Assembly (NCBI GenBank): GCA_001730015.1
Contig: MDLA01000193.1
Coordinates: 1 to 63,576, forward strand
Length of the DNA stretch: 63,576 bases
Source: Chromatiales bacterium (ex Bugula neritina AB1)
Lineage (GTDB): Bacteria; Pseudomonadota; Gammaproteobacteria; Granulosicoccales; Granulosicoccaceae
Reading direction: 5' to 3'
The position numbers and the translations under genes are program-made. Below, one piece after another: positions 47,445-55,547 of the stretch. Under the pieces are notes generated by a model. That model did not search any database and was not told the DNA's origin. It saw nothing but the letters and a program-made list of their open reading frames with translations. Each line of letters begins with the position of its first letter. Positions within the stretch are counted from its first letter, which is position 1.

Positions 47445-48548
47445 ATGCTGAAAGCACTCGATCGCTACATTTTTCGCGAAATTTCCATCACGTGGTTCGC
47501 GGTTACTGTTGTGCTGCTGGTCATTATGGTTGCTAACGTGCTCGCACGTATTTTATCGAAGGTAACCGAGGGCCTGATATCAGCCGATGTGCTGTTCATG
47601 CTCGTGGGTCTAAAGGTGATCAACCTGTTGGTGACACTAATTCCACTGGGTCTTTATCTTGGGGTTTTGCTGGCCTTCGGGCGCTTATACCGGGATAGCG
47701 AAATGTCGGCAATCGCAGCTTGCGGAACAGGACTGAAAGCACTCTACCGGCCCGTGATAGTGAACGGGCTGATCGGGGTGATACTCATTTCGGTACTGAC
47801 ATTCTGGGCATCACCGTGGGCTGCACGTTTTGAACAGCGCATTACTGAACGAGCCGCTGATCAGTCGGTTACCAGTTTGCTGAGTGCTGGTCGCTTTGTT
47901 GAGATTCTCGGCGGCAGTGCAGTGGTTTTCACTGAGTCACTGTCTGCTGATAAAAACGAATTTCAGCAAGTATTTGTTCATCGCGATCTGGATGATGAAG
48001 GCTCTTTCGAAGTGGAGACAGCCAGGTCGGCCATTTATCAGCGCGATGAAGATACCGATAGTGAGTTTATTGTTTTTGTCGATGGGGAGAGTATTACCAG
48101 CCAGGCCGGTGGCAGCAGCTATCAGCGCACGCGATTTTCTCGCCATGGGATTCGACTACCGGATAACAAGCGGGAAATGGCGGCTCTGGAAAACTCCGCG
48201 AAAACATTTACCGAGCTTTGGCAGAGCGACGATCAGCAATCCAAAGCCGAAATTCAATGGCGTGTATCAATACCACTTGCGGCAATGCTGCTCGCGTTGC
48301 TTGCCGTGCCTTTGTCACACACATCACCTCGCCAGGGTCGATACTCAAAAATTGCAGTAGCAATCCTGATCTATGTGCCGTATGCGAATTTGCTGGTGTT
48401 AAGTCGGAAATGGCTGGCTGCGGGTACTATTCCGCCGGTGGTAGGGCTTTGGTGGGTGCATATATTGTTCTTTTTTCTTATCGTCTTCTTTACCATCAGA
48501 CGCTATGGATTTAGCTGGTTTTTCTATCGTTCGGCAGTAACAACATAG
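47445..48548 (+). CDS. lptF: LPS export system permease LptF
   Basis: A 367-aa inner-membrane subunit of the LptB2FG transporter, which extracts lipopolysaccharide from the inner membrane. The N-terminus 'LKALDRYIFREISITWFAVT' is family-typical. Transmembrane helices lie near 16-36, 50-75, 100-122 and, after the periplasmic beta-jellyroll (about 130-265), three more near the C-terminus. It is 10 bp upstream of lptG. This divergent pairing with pepA is conserved in gammaproteobacteria. Confidence 0.96.
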   Translation: MLKALDRYIFREISITWFAVTVVLLVIMVANVLARILSKVTEGLISADVLFMLVGLKVINLLVTLIPLGLYLGVLLAFGRLYRDSEMSAIAACGTGLKALYRPVIVNGLIGVILISVLTFWASPWAARFEQRITERAADQSVTSLLSAGRFVEILGGSAVVFTESLSADKNEFQQVFVHRDLDDEGSFEVETARSAIYQRDEDTDSEFIVFVDGESITSQAGGSSYQRTRFSRHGIRLPDNKREMAALENSAKTFTELWQSDDQQSKAEIQWRVSIPLAAMLLALLAVPLSHTSPRQGRYSKIAVAILIYVPYANLLVLSRKWLAAGTIPPVVGLWWVHILFFFLIVFFTIRRYGFSWFFYRSAVTT

Positions 48549-48558
48549 TGATACATCA

Positions 48559-49623
48559 ATGAGCCTGATTGTCCGCTACATTGGCAAAACCGTATTGGCG
48601 AACACGCTGCTGGTACTTTTTATTCTTGTAGCGCTGACGGGTCTGTTCAGTTTTATCCGCGAGCTCGATGACGTCGGGCGTGGTAACTATTCTGTTCTTA
48701 CTGCCGCGTTTTACATTGTTCTTAGAATGCCGGGTTCGGCGTATGAATTATTCCCTTCGGCAGTACTGCTAGGCAGTTTACTAGGGCTCGGTGCGCTGGC
48801 CACTCACAGTGAATTAACAGTGATGCGTTCGGCAGGTATCTCAATTACACAGCTGGCGGGAGCAGTCGCACTTATAGGACTGCTGCTGATGGCGATCGTT
48901 GTGTTGATTGGAGAGTTCGTTATGCCGGCCAGCGAGAGTCGGGCCTACGAAATGCGATTATCTTCGCTGTCAAAAAGCCCGTCACTTAGTACGAAAACCG
49001 GTTACTGGGCAAAGTCAGGTAATAACTTCATCAATATTAAAACAGTCTTACCCGATACCACACTCGTTAATGTGAACGTTTATGAGTTTGATGTCGGGAA
49101 ACTGGAACGGGTAACGAATGCAAAAAAAGCGGAACAAATTTCCAGAGGGCAATGGCAGCTAACGGAGGTAACCCGAACTGAATTCAAGCCGGATTCGATT
49201 GTGTCCGAGCAAATAGAAAGTGAAATATGGAAGGATCTGGTCAATGCCGAAATACTTCAGGGTTTGTCTGTGCCAGCTGAATCGATGTCTATGGTAAATC
49301 TTAATAATCAGATCAACTATCTTGAAACCAATCAGCTTGATAGCCAATCGATTAAGCTGGCGCTATGGACAAAAATAACCAACCCGTTGTCTACGCTGGT
49401 TATGCTGATGTTATCACTGCCGTTTGTTTTTGCATCACAGCGAGCAGGTGGAGTCGGGCAGAAAATGTTCATTGGTATATTATTGGGCATTGGCTATTTT
49501 CTGCTTAACCGCTTGTTTACCCACCTGGGACTGGCCAATGGCTTATCGCCTGCAGTGAGCACATTCATTCCGCTAACAGTTTTTGCGCTGCTTGCTCTGG
49601 TAGGAGTGTTGAGGATTAATTAG
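48559..49623 (+). CDS. lptG: LPS export system permease LptG
   Basis: A 354-aa partner of LptF with the same architecture: N-terminal helices ('LIVRYIGKTVLANTLLVLFI' begins the first), a periplasmic domain (about 135-265) and three C-terminal helices ending 'TVFALLALVGVLRIN'. 'YELFPSAVLLGSLLGLGALA' is a conserved cytoplasmic coupling region for LptB. It is followed directly by the tandem ~160-bp repeats. Confidence 0.96.
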   Translation: MSLIVRYIGKTVLANTLLVLFILVALTGLFSFIRELDDVGRGNYSVLTAAFYIVLRMPGSAYELFPSAVLLGSLLGLGALATHSELTVMRSAGISITQLAGAVALIGLLLMAIVVLIGEFVMPASESRAYEMRLSSLSKSPSLSTKTGYWAKSGNNFINIKTVLPDTTLVNVNVYEFDVGKLERVTNAKKAEQISRGQWQLTEVTRTEFKPDSIVSEQIESEIWKDLVNAEILQGLSVPAESMSMVNLNNQINYLETNQLDSQSIKLALWTKITNPLSTLVMLMLSLPFVFASQRAGGVGQKMFIGILLGIGYFLLNRLFTHLGLANGLSPAVSTFIPLTVFALLALVGVLRIN

Positions 49624-49625
49624 AG

Positions 49626-49787
49626 CCTATCCAAATACAAGCACTACTGCGGATCACTTAAGCTCGCTATCTTCTGCCGACCACATGCCGATATTTAAAA
49701 TAACTAAGCGCCCACGTGGTGGGTGAAATCTCACGCACCTGATTGATCCTCACTACGCCCCGGTATATGGACGAACACAAATTATTG
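49626..49787 (+). repeat. Copy B of the ~160-bp repeat, tandem with copy C
   Basis: This 162-bp unit begins 3 bp after the lptG stop and is followed directly by copy C with a period of 162 bp. Shared blocks include CTACTGCGGATC, CCGACCACATG, TCTCACGCACCTGATTGATCC and TATATGGACGAACAC. Its hairpin arms are ACCACATG and CACGTGGT. A further inverted pair TATGGACG/CGTCCATA spans the junction with copy C (about 49766-49797). Confidence 0.88.
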
Positions 49788-49949
49788 CCCGTCCATAAAC
49801 CAGCGCTACTGCGGATCCCTCAGGACACGCGATCTTTCACCGACCACATGCAGTTATTTAGAATGACTAAACGCCCACATGCGGTAGGCGAAATCTCACG
49901 CACCTGATTGATCCTCGCTACGCCCTGGTATATGGACGAACACTAATTA
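49788..49949 (+). repeat. Copy C of the ~160-bp repeat
   Basis: It is the closest relative of copy A at the window start (about 87% by eye, no gaps over the shared part). The hairpin arms ACCACATG and CATGCGGT pair with one mismatch. Copies A, B and C keep the fold although their arm bases differ. It lies between lptG and the RDD gene, and 116 bp separate it from the end of the RDD gene. Confidence 0.88.
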
Positions 49950-50065
49950 GCGTACTGTTTGCGTCTGCTGGTAATAGTGAATTCCACTAATTAACAAGGC
50001 AAAAAACCAGCGAATCGGGTTACTCAGCTCAATCGAAACTCTGCCATAAATACTATGTCTTGCGC

Positions 50066-50488
50066 TTAGGCTCGCTTAGGTACGTTGATGATTCTAGTGG
50101 ACGATAGTCGATCATGAAGTGCTTTTTTATCGGCATCAATTAACAGCCAGAGTAACCCGATTCCAGCCGGAAGCAGTGAAATGGCAGCGGCCGCAAATCG
50201 AATTAGCGCCTGTTTCCAGTCGATTATCGTTCCCGTTTCGTGTGTGAGCTTGATTCGCCAGGTACGCATGCCCAGTGTTTGTCCATCTCGTGTCCAGAAC
50301 CATCCAAAGAAAACAAAACTGACTAGAAGCAAGATCAGATAATAAACCGGGTGCGTAACAGCAAGGCCCCCGTTCAGCGCGACAGCAATTGCGCTAACCG
50401 TGAATAGAACGGCAATCAATAAAAGTGAATCGTAAAACATTGCAGCGAGGCGACGAGGCAGGCTCGCTGCGTTTTCATTATTGTTCAT
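50066..50488 (-). CDS. RDD family membrane protein
   Basis: A 140-aa protein with the RDD signature near the start ('SLPRRLAAMFYDSLLLIAVL', Arg and Asp in the first helix) and three hydrophobic helices (about 15-38, 45-65 and 105-123). 'GQTLGMRTWRIKLTHETG' is the conserved mid-domain segment. The role of small stand-alone RDD proteins is unclear; some relatives are linked to ion transport. It is likely monocistronic. Confidence 0.88.
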   Translation of the reverse strand: MNNNENAASLPRRLAAMFYDSLLLIAVLFTVSAIAVALNGGLAVTHPVYYLILLLVSFVFFGWFWTRDGQTLGMRTWRIKLTHETGTIIDWKQALIRFAAAAISLLPAGIGLLWLLIDADKKALHDRLSSTRIINVPKRA

Positions 50489-50976
50489 ATGACACTCTTG
50501 ATATTTTCCGGTTCGGGATTTCGATGTCGGGTTGTCTGTATTTTAAGTTTCATTCATAACGTCTCAGTGTGTAGCTACTATTGATCTGATGACCCTGCTA
50601 CCGGGCCGGCGTTGCAGTTATCTACCTGGGTAAAAGAGGCGTTGTTAATTCATTTGAAGCTGGATGGAATACATCCGGTGCTAAAGTGGGTTGCATCTTC
50701 ATTATTAAATAGCAGAGAAGTAGCCTGCAAGTACAAGGGCAAAAGTTGAGTGTCTGCTTGTTAAAATCTAGTTAATTTATTCTTCAAATCAGTGTTTTTT
50801 TATGTCGTAAAAATAAATTGAGACATAAAAATAAAATAAATATCTATTAAAAGCGTACTTATTTGTCTATCTGGTGTCTTTTTTGTATAAAAAGCGCCGT
50901 TAGTGCTACATTTTATATTGAATTCAATAGATTAACGATTATAATCCATTCGCCTATCACTCTTACGGAGAACTTA
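50489..50976. other. 488-bp intergenic region upstream of the Lys-rich protein gene
   Basis: The right half (50760-50900) is very AT-rich. It carries the predicted promoter listed separately and a long leader before the ATG at 50977. The left half has no recognisable feature. It separates the divergent RDD and histone-like genes. Confidence 0.5.
50863..50891 (+). promoter_or_regulatory. Predicted sigma-70 promoter of the Lys-rich protein gene
   Basis: TTGTCT (50863-50868), a 17-bp spacer and TATAAA (50886-50891) give a good match. Transcription would start near 50898, leaving a leader of about 80 bases before the ATG. Confidence 0.5.
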
Positions 50977-51351
50977 ATGGCTCGAACTAAAAAAGCGGCA
51001 GCTAAAAAGCGTGGTCGTCCTTCGGGAAAGAAAAAGTCAGTAGCGAAGAAGAAAGCTCAGGGTAAGAAAAAAGCATCTTCAAAAAAGAAAGCTAAAAAGA
51101 AAATAAGTAAAAAGAAGATTAGCAAGAAGAAGATCTCTAAAAAGAAGATATCCAAGAAAAAGGCCAGTAAGAAAGTAAGTAAGAAAAAAGTCTCCAAGAA
51201 AAAAGCATCTAAAAAGAAAGTTTCCAAGAAGGCGGCTTCCAAGAAAAAAGTAAGCAAGAAAAAGGTAAGCAAGAAAAAGGCTTCAAAGAAAAAGGCGAGC
51301 AAAAAGAAGGCTTCAAAGAAAAAAGCCTCTAAGAAGAAGTCTGCAAAATAG
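50977..51351 (+). CDS. Lysine-rich histone-like protein with AT-hook motif
   Basis: A 124-aa, extremely basic protein. Residues 10-19 hold an AT-hook-like core (KKRGRPSGKK). From about residue 40 the chain is an array of pentads S-K-K-K-[I/V/A] made almost only of Lys, Ser, Ala, Val and Ile. The repeats differ in synonymous codons, so the pattern is kept at the protein level. The ATG at 50977 follows GGAG by six bases; an open frame upstream is AT-rich leader. It resembles histone H1-like/AlgP-type bacterial proteins in composition, but pentad type and length differ. It probably compacts or bridges DNA. Confidence 0.88.
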   Translation: MARTKKAAAKKRGRPSGKKKSVAKKKAQGKKKASSKKKAKKKISKKKISKKKISKKKISKKKASKKVSKKKVSKKKASKKKVSKKAASKKKVSKKKVSKKKASKKKASKKKASKKKASKKKSAK

Positions 51352-51538
51352 ACGAATTATAAAACCCGATTCTGGACAACACGTTTTTCTGACTATCTGA
51401 ATAATGCTAAGTAACTGAAAGTATGCATTATTTTAAAGCGGTAGATTCCGGGAAAGATAGTAAATTCACCAGTGAAACAGCTCGATCAGAGTTTGTATGT
51501 TGGTAGAGTAGGGCATTTATAATATCTGCTAAGAGTGA

Positions 51539-51566
51539 TAAACGGCGGCTTTGGTCGCCGTTTTAC
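51539..51566 (+). terminator. Rho-independent terminator
   Basis: AAACGGCG, loop GCTTTGGT, CGCCGTTT followed by TTAC. The stem is GC-rich and has a short T-run. It lies 188 bp after the histone-like gene and before the 3' end of the second moeA, so it may serve either strand. Confidence 0.65.
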
Positions 51567-51639
51567 TGTCTGTAGCAATGAAAATGGACATCGGTAGTAT
51601 GTTACTAAAGGTAACGTTATAGGAAGTTGAGCAGGGTTG

Positions 51640-52890
51640 TTAATTTAAACCCGGCAGGGAACTGAACAGAATAATCTCTACAATGTCACCGGCATTAGCA
51701 CCACTGGAATCTGCCTGCAGACAAACAAAACAGTTAGCCTTGGTCATTGAACTCAGTACATGGGAGTCCTGCAATCCAGTTGTGGTCACTGTTAGTTTTC
51801 CCTTTTCGTCGGGGAATGCACAGGCGCGTTGAAATTCAAAACGGCCAATTTCTTTTGGGAGATTGCATTGTGCAACAGCTGATAGCGAGATCGGTGGCTG
51901 GTAAGTCTGGCCACAAAATGCATTAATAGCCGGGATGACAAACTGCACGCAGGTCACCATGCTGGATACCGGATTACCGGGTAATCCGAAATAGAACGCG
52001 CCGCCGGTTAATTTACCTGTAACCATTGGTTTGCCCGGTTTCATAGCTACTTTCCAGAAAAAAAGCTCACCATTATTTTCAAGCGAAGCTTTTACGTAAT
52101 CTGCCTCACCCACAGATACGCCACCGCTCGATAGAATGAAATCAAAGTCTGCACCCCGATTCATAATGGTCTGCATTGCATCGGGGTGGTCGGAAATAAT
52201 ACCCAGGTCAGTAGTTTCTATGCCGGCACGAGCTAACAGTGAGCGAATTGAAGTGCGGTTACTGTCGTATATCTGGCCGTATTTAAGCGGTGTTCCGGCA
52301 TTGCACAGCTCATCACCCGTTGAAAACACCGCTACTCTTGGTTGTATAAATACGTCCACGGTGGCAATGCCCTGGGCGGCAATCAAGCCGGTATCTGCAG
52401 GTGAAAGCCGCCTGTTTTTTTCTATTAGCAGTTGGCCAATTGCTATATCGTCTCCCGGGTTGCGCAGGTGCTGCTGTGCTTTCGGGGCTTGTGTGAAGCT
52501 TATGACATCATCTTCCACAATAGTGTTTTCCTGAATCACCACGGTATCGGCGTCAGCGGGTAATGCAGCTCCGGTCGTTATACGAACTGCACTATTAGCT
52601 GGCATGTTGCCGGTAAACGGGTGACCGGCTAACGATTTTCCAGCCAGCCGGAATTGCTCTGTGTTCAGGCTGTCCTGGTAGCGAATGGCATAGCCATCCA
52701 TCGCAGAGTTACGAAAAGGCGGCACCTGATGCTGCGCCCGGATGTCTTTGGCAAGCACACGATTAACTGCATTTTCCAATGCTATGGATTCCGTGCTCAC
52801 TGGAGCGGGTATTAGTGCCAGGACGGCATCTCGTGCTTCATCGAGGCTGTATACGGGAGTTGCCATCTTAGGATGACTTTCCGTGGTCAT
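51640..52890 (-). CDS. moeA: Molybdopterin molybdenumtransferase (second MoeA paralogue)
   Basis: A 416-aa protein with the complete MoeA core: 'VPPFRNSAMDGYAIRY', 'RITTGAALPADADTVVIQEN', 'VAVFSTGDELCNAGTPL', 'DFILSSGGVSVGEADYVKAS' and 'FYFGLPGNPVSSMVTCVQFV'. It differs substantially from the moeA at 38.2 kb, so it is an old paralogue and not a recent duplicate. Many bacteria keep two MoeA versions. One may serve a particular molybdo- or tungsto-enzyme; this is inference. It is single, with no other cofactor gene adjacent. Confidence 0.94.
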   Translation of the reverse strand: MTTESHPKMATPVYSLDEARDAVLALIPAPVSTESIALENAVNRVLAKDIRAQHQVPPFRNSAMDGYAIRYQDSLNTEQFRLAGKSLAGHPFTGNMPANSAVRITTGAALPADADTVVIQENTIVEDDVISFTQAPKAQQHLRNPGDDIAIGQLLIEKNRRLSPADTGLIAAQGIATVDVFIQPRVAVFSTGDELCNAGTPLKYGQIYDSNRTSIRSLLARAGIETTDLGIISDHPDAMQTIMNRGADFDFILSSGGVSVGEADYVKASLENNGELFFWKVAMKPGKPMVTGKLTGGAFYFGLPGNPVSSMVTCVQFVIPAINAFCGQTYQPPISLSAVAQCNLPKEIGRFEFQRACAFPDEKGKLTVTTTGLQDSHVLSSMTKANCFVCLQADSSGANAGDIVEIILFSSLPGLN

Positions 52891-53218
52891 AACACTGCGT
52901 TATAACGGGAATCTTTGTGCGGTATTGTCCGCTCCGCAGTAGATCATTCATTCTCGGACAGTCTCCTGGCTGGTTGTGTGTTAGTAATGCAATGGAATTG
53001 CTGGCCATACTGAGCAATTATAACCGAGGTGAAATTATCCCGTGTTGAGTTGCGGTGTTCTGTTTAATACTGGTGATCCGGGATTCAGTAAACAGTACGC
53101 TGGTGCGTATTTTCTTGAATTTTCCTATTTGGCGAATTTTCCTATTTGCTTGAGAAGGCCTGGTGCTCTGTATACTGTTTTCATGGGCCCGGTAATAATA
53201 ATTGAGTGGTTATGAGTA
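52891..53218. other. 328-bp region between moeA and xerD, with 15-bp direct repeats
   Basis: The divergent gap holds promoters for both genes. GAATTTTCCTATTTG occurs twice, at 53117-53131 and 53134-53148. A TATACT -10-like box lies at 53171-53176, with TTGAGA 15 bp before it (short spacing), so this is only a possible xerD promoter. Nothing else was recognised. Confidence 0.45.
53117..53148 (+). repeat. Two 15-bp direct repeats, period 17
   Basis: GAATTTTCCTATTTG is repeated exactly with two bases between. It sits about 20 bp before the possible xerD -10 box. It could be a regulator site or a slippage duplication. Confidence 0.7.
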
Positions 53219-54127
53219 GTGTCTGATATCGAATTTGGCAATCCTGAGCTGATCGAACGCTTTCGCCATTATCTATGGCTGGAACGTGGTTTGAGTGATA
53301 ACACAATCCAGTCGTACACCAGTGATCTGCGATTATTTGCCAACGCGCTGAACACTGAATCCGTGAGCCTGCAGCAAGTGCAGAGTGTCCATGTGCTGTC
53401 GTATCTTGCCGCCAGGGTTGAAGAGGGCACCAGTGCGCGAACAACCGCACGACTGCTTTCGACGCTTAAGCGATTTTTTAATTTGCTGGCTCGAGAGAAA
53501 ATTGTTTCTGCTGATCCCACTGCCCTCGTTGAGCCGCCGAAGATCGGCAGGCCCCTGCCGAGTACGTTAACAGAGCAACAGGTAGAGCGTCTTTTGCAAA
53601 TGCCCGATAGTGAAACGCCGGAAGGAATCCGTGATCGGGCTATGCTGGAACTGACGTATGCCAGCGGTTTGCGCGTAAGTGAGTTAATTGGCCTGGCTCT
53701 CGGGCAGATAAATTTCAACGCCGGGGTGATACGGGTAACAGGAAAAGGGAACAAGGAGCGACTGCTGCCGGTTGGTGATCATGCGCTTGATTGGCTGCGC
53801 ACTTATCTGGAGACTGCAAGAGATGAACTGCTACACCGCAATGGGGGGTCTAACTGTGTATTTGTCACCCGGCGCGGGGCTGGCCTGACGCGTCAGGCTT
53901 TCTGGCACAGGGTAAAAAAGTACGCCGCGTTGGCGGGCATTACGCAAGCGTTGTCGCCGCATACACTGAGACATGCATTTGCCACGCATTTGGTGAATAA
54001 TGAGGCAGATCTGAGGGTGGTGCAATTGCTGCTTGGACACAGCAATATCTCCACTACCCAGATATACACCCATGTTGCAGCGGAACGATTAAAAGCCTTG
54101 CACAGTGAGCATCACCCACGGGGTTAA
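53219..54127 (+). CDS. xerD: Tyrosine recombinase XerD
   Basis: A 302-aa site-specific recombinase that acts with XerC at dif to resolve chromosome dimers. The N-terminal SAM-like core-binding domain spans 10-95. The catalytic set is complete: Arg152 ('ASGLRVSEL'), Lys176 ('GKGNKE'), His248, Arg251 ('HTLRHAFATHL'), His274 ('LGHSNISTT') and Tyr283 ('IYTHV'). The GTG start gives the usual length. The dsbC gene next to it is the known gammaproteobacterial neighbour, so this is XerD and not an integrase. Confidence 0.95.
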   Translation: MSDIEFGNPELIERFRHYLWLERGLSDNTIQSYTSDLRLFANALNTESVSLQQVQSVHVLSYLAARVEEGTSARTTARLLSTLKRFFNLLAREKIVSADPTALVEPPKIGRPLPSTLTEQQVERLLQMPDSETPEGIRDRAMLELTYASGLRVSELIGLALGQINFNAGVIRVTGKGNKERLLPVGDHALDWLRTYLETARDELLHRNGGSNCVFVTRRGAGLTRQAFWHRVKKYAALAGITQALSPHTLRHAFATHLVNNEADLRVVQLLLGHSNISTTQIYTHVAAERLKALHSEHHPRG

Positions 54128-54205
54128 CGTGAACTTGAATAAGACTCAGCGGTCTACGTGTAGCCTGGATCAATGTCGATCAATTGTAGAAAACCGGAAT
54201 AGGTC

Positions 54206-54952
54206 ATGAAACTCTTATTAACCCTTGGTTCGTCACTTTTAATGTTAGTGATGGGTATGGCAAGTGCTCAGAGTGAGCAGACGCCTGAGCAGCAACTTCG
54301 AGCAGCGCTGGCTCAGCTAGCCCCGGATTTGCCTATAACCAGCATAACTGAGTCAGTGCTACCCGGCATCTATGAACTGGTGAGCGAAGCTCAGGTGTAT
54401 TACCTGTCTCCCGATGGTCGCTTCATGCTGGAAGGCAGCATCGTAGATTTACAGGAAAAAGTGAATATAAGCGAGCAGCGCCGTGGTGGTCTTCAATTAT
54501 CCCTGATTGATGAAGTACCTGAAGATCAGATGATTGTCTTTAACAACGAAGACTCCAACGCTGATCGCTGGATTACCGTATTCACCGATACCGATTGTGG
54601 TTATTGTCAGAAATTGCATCAGGAAATCGCCGCAATTACGCAGGCTGATATCCGGGTTCGCTACCTGATGTTTCCACGCGCTGGAATGAATTCAGCTTCG
54701 GCGCGGGAGTTACAGAGTGTCTGGTGTTCCGACGATCAGCAAGCCGCAATGACAACAGCCAAGAGCGGTGGAAAAGTGAAGCCGGCGACATGCGAAAACC
54801 CGATTCAGTCGCACGTGAGTCTCGCTACGCAGGTTGGCTTGCGTGGTACTCCGCTGATCTACCTGGACGATGGAACCAAAATTCCGGGCTACCGACCTGC
54901 ATCGGAGTTAATTCGACTGATCAATTCCAGTGAGCCGCTGGCGCTCAAATAA
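54206..54952 (+). CDS. dsbC: Thiol:disulfide isomerase DsbC
   Basis: A 248-aa periplasmic isomerase. A signal peptide (about 1-22, ending MASAQS), an N-terminal dimerisation domain (to about 85) and a thioredoxin fold with the active site Cys131-Gly-Tyr-Cys134 ('FTDTDCGYCQKLH') are seen. The structural Cys pair Cys174 and Cys196 is present, and the cis-Pro loop is 'LRGTPLIYLDDG'. It is 78 bp downstream of xerD, as in relatives. Confidence 0.96.
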   Translation: MKLLLTLGSSLLMLVMGMASAQSEQTPEQQLRAALAQLAPDLPITSITESVLPGIYELVSEAQVYYLSPDGRFMLEGSIVDLQEKVNISEQRRGGLQLSLIDEVPEDQMIVFNNEDSNADRWITVFTDTDCGYCQKLHQEIAAITQADIRVRYLMFPRAGMNSASARELQSVWCSDDQQAAMTTAKSGGKVKPATCENPIQSHVSLATQVGLRGTPLIYLDDGTKIPGYRPASELIRLINSSEPLALK

Positions 54953-54960
54953 GTTTGTTC

Positions 54961-54992
54961 GAAAAACCGTCACTAATTCTATAGTGGCGGTT
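54961..54992 (-). terminator. Terminator downstream of the DUF465 gene and dsbC
   Basis: AACCGTCACTA / TAGTGGCGGTT form an 11-bp stem with one mismatch. Read on the minus strand the stem is followed by TTTTTC, a good intrinsic terminator for the leftward DUF465 gene. It lies 9 bp after the dsbC stop and may also act rightward. Confidence 0.7.
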
Positions 54993-55011
54993 AATTTCGG
55001 GGGCTTAACCG

Positions 55012-55040
55012 TTAATAGTCCCTGGGTTAATAGTCCCTGG
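55012..55040 (+). repeat. Two 14-bp direct repeats, period 15
   Basis: TTAATAGTCCCTGG occurs twice with one base between. It is non-coding, between dsbC and the DUF465 gene. It probably arose by slippage. Confidence 0.7.
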
Positions 55041-55080
55041 CAATAGATCCTCGCTGAAAATTTTGTAGAAAGGTTGCCTG

Positions 55081-55296
55081 TTAAGCAATTACATCCGGGA
55101 CAACGCTACTTCTTAGCTGGACTATTAAGTCCTTTAACAGCAGTTTGCGTTTTTTCAGTCGACTGACATGAAGCTGATCATATCCCGACTGTGCCGTTGA
55201 TAGCGTGACTTCCTGATCAAGCGCGGCATGCTCGTTTTCTAAAGTGATCAACAGCTGCCGTTTTTCCTGCCGGTCTATCTCGTCCAGATTACTCAT
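55081..55296 (-). CDS. DUF465 (YdcH-like) small coiled-coil protein
   Basis: A 71-aa protein. 'ITLENEHAALDQEV' and 'LHVSRLKKRKLLLKDLIVQL' fit the DUF465/YdcH pattern (E-H-x-x-L-D ... L-K-K-x-K-L-x-L-K-D). It should form a helical hairpin or coiled coil. Family function is unknown. It ends before a strong minus-strand terminator and starts about 250 bp from divergent truD. Confidence 0.88.
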   Translation of the reverse strand: MSNLDEIDRQEKRQLLITLENEHAALDQEVTLSTAQSGYDQLHVSRLKKRKLLLKDLIVQLRSSVVPDVIA

Positions 55297-55547
55297 GTTA
55301 GTTGCTTTACCGATTGTGATTCAGGAGTCGTTCCATCGATAGGGCTCCTGGATGTATTCGGCCCGTGTGCCGGGCTCATCGTAGTTTGTGAGACTGGTGA
55401 ATTCATTCGACTGTAAAAGGCTTTGTTCTACCTGGTTGCCAGTGGCGTCGTTGTTACCGGGTCAGCGCGGTGGACGGTAACATTTGCCCTCTTGGTCTGA
55501 TTAGGTAACGATACTCACTTAACAGCGCTAACTGCATCACATCAAAA

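Noticed and set aside
51057..51302. Phe/Leu-rich 81-codon frame opposite the Lys-rich protein
   Set aside because: It is only the antisense of the repeated Lys codons; hydrophobicity is an artefact of TTC/TTT complementing AAG/AAA.
53219..54127. Phage or integron integrase
   Set aside because: Length, complete Xer catalytic set and adjacent dsbC identify chromosomal XerD; no att sites or cargo genes are nearby.
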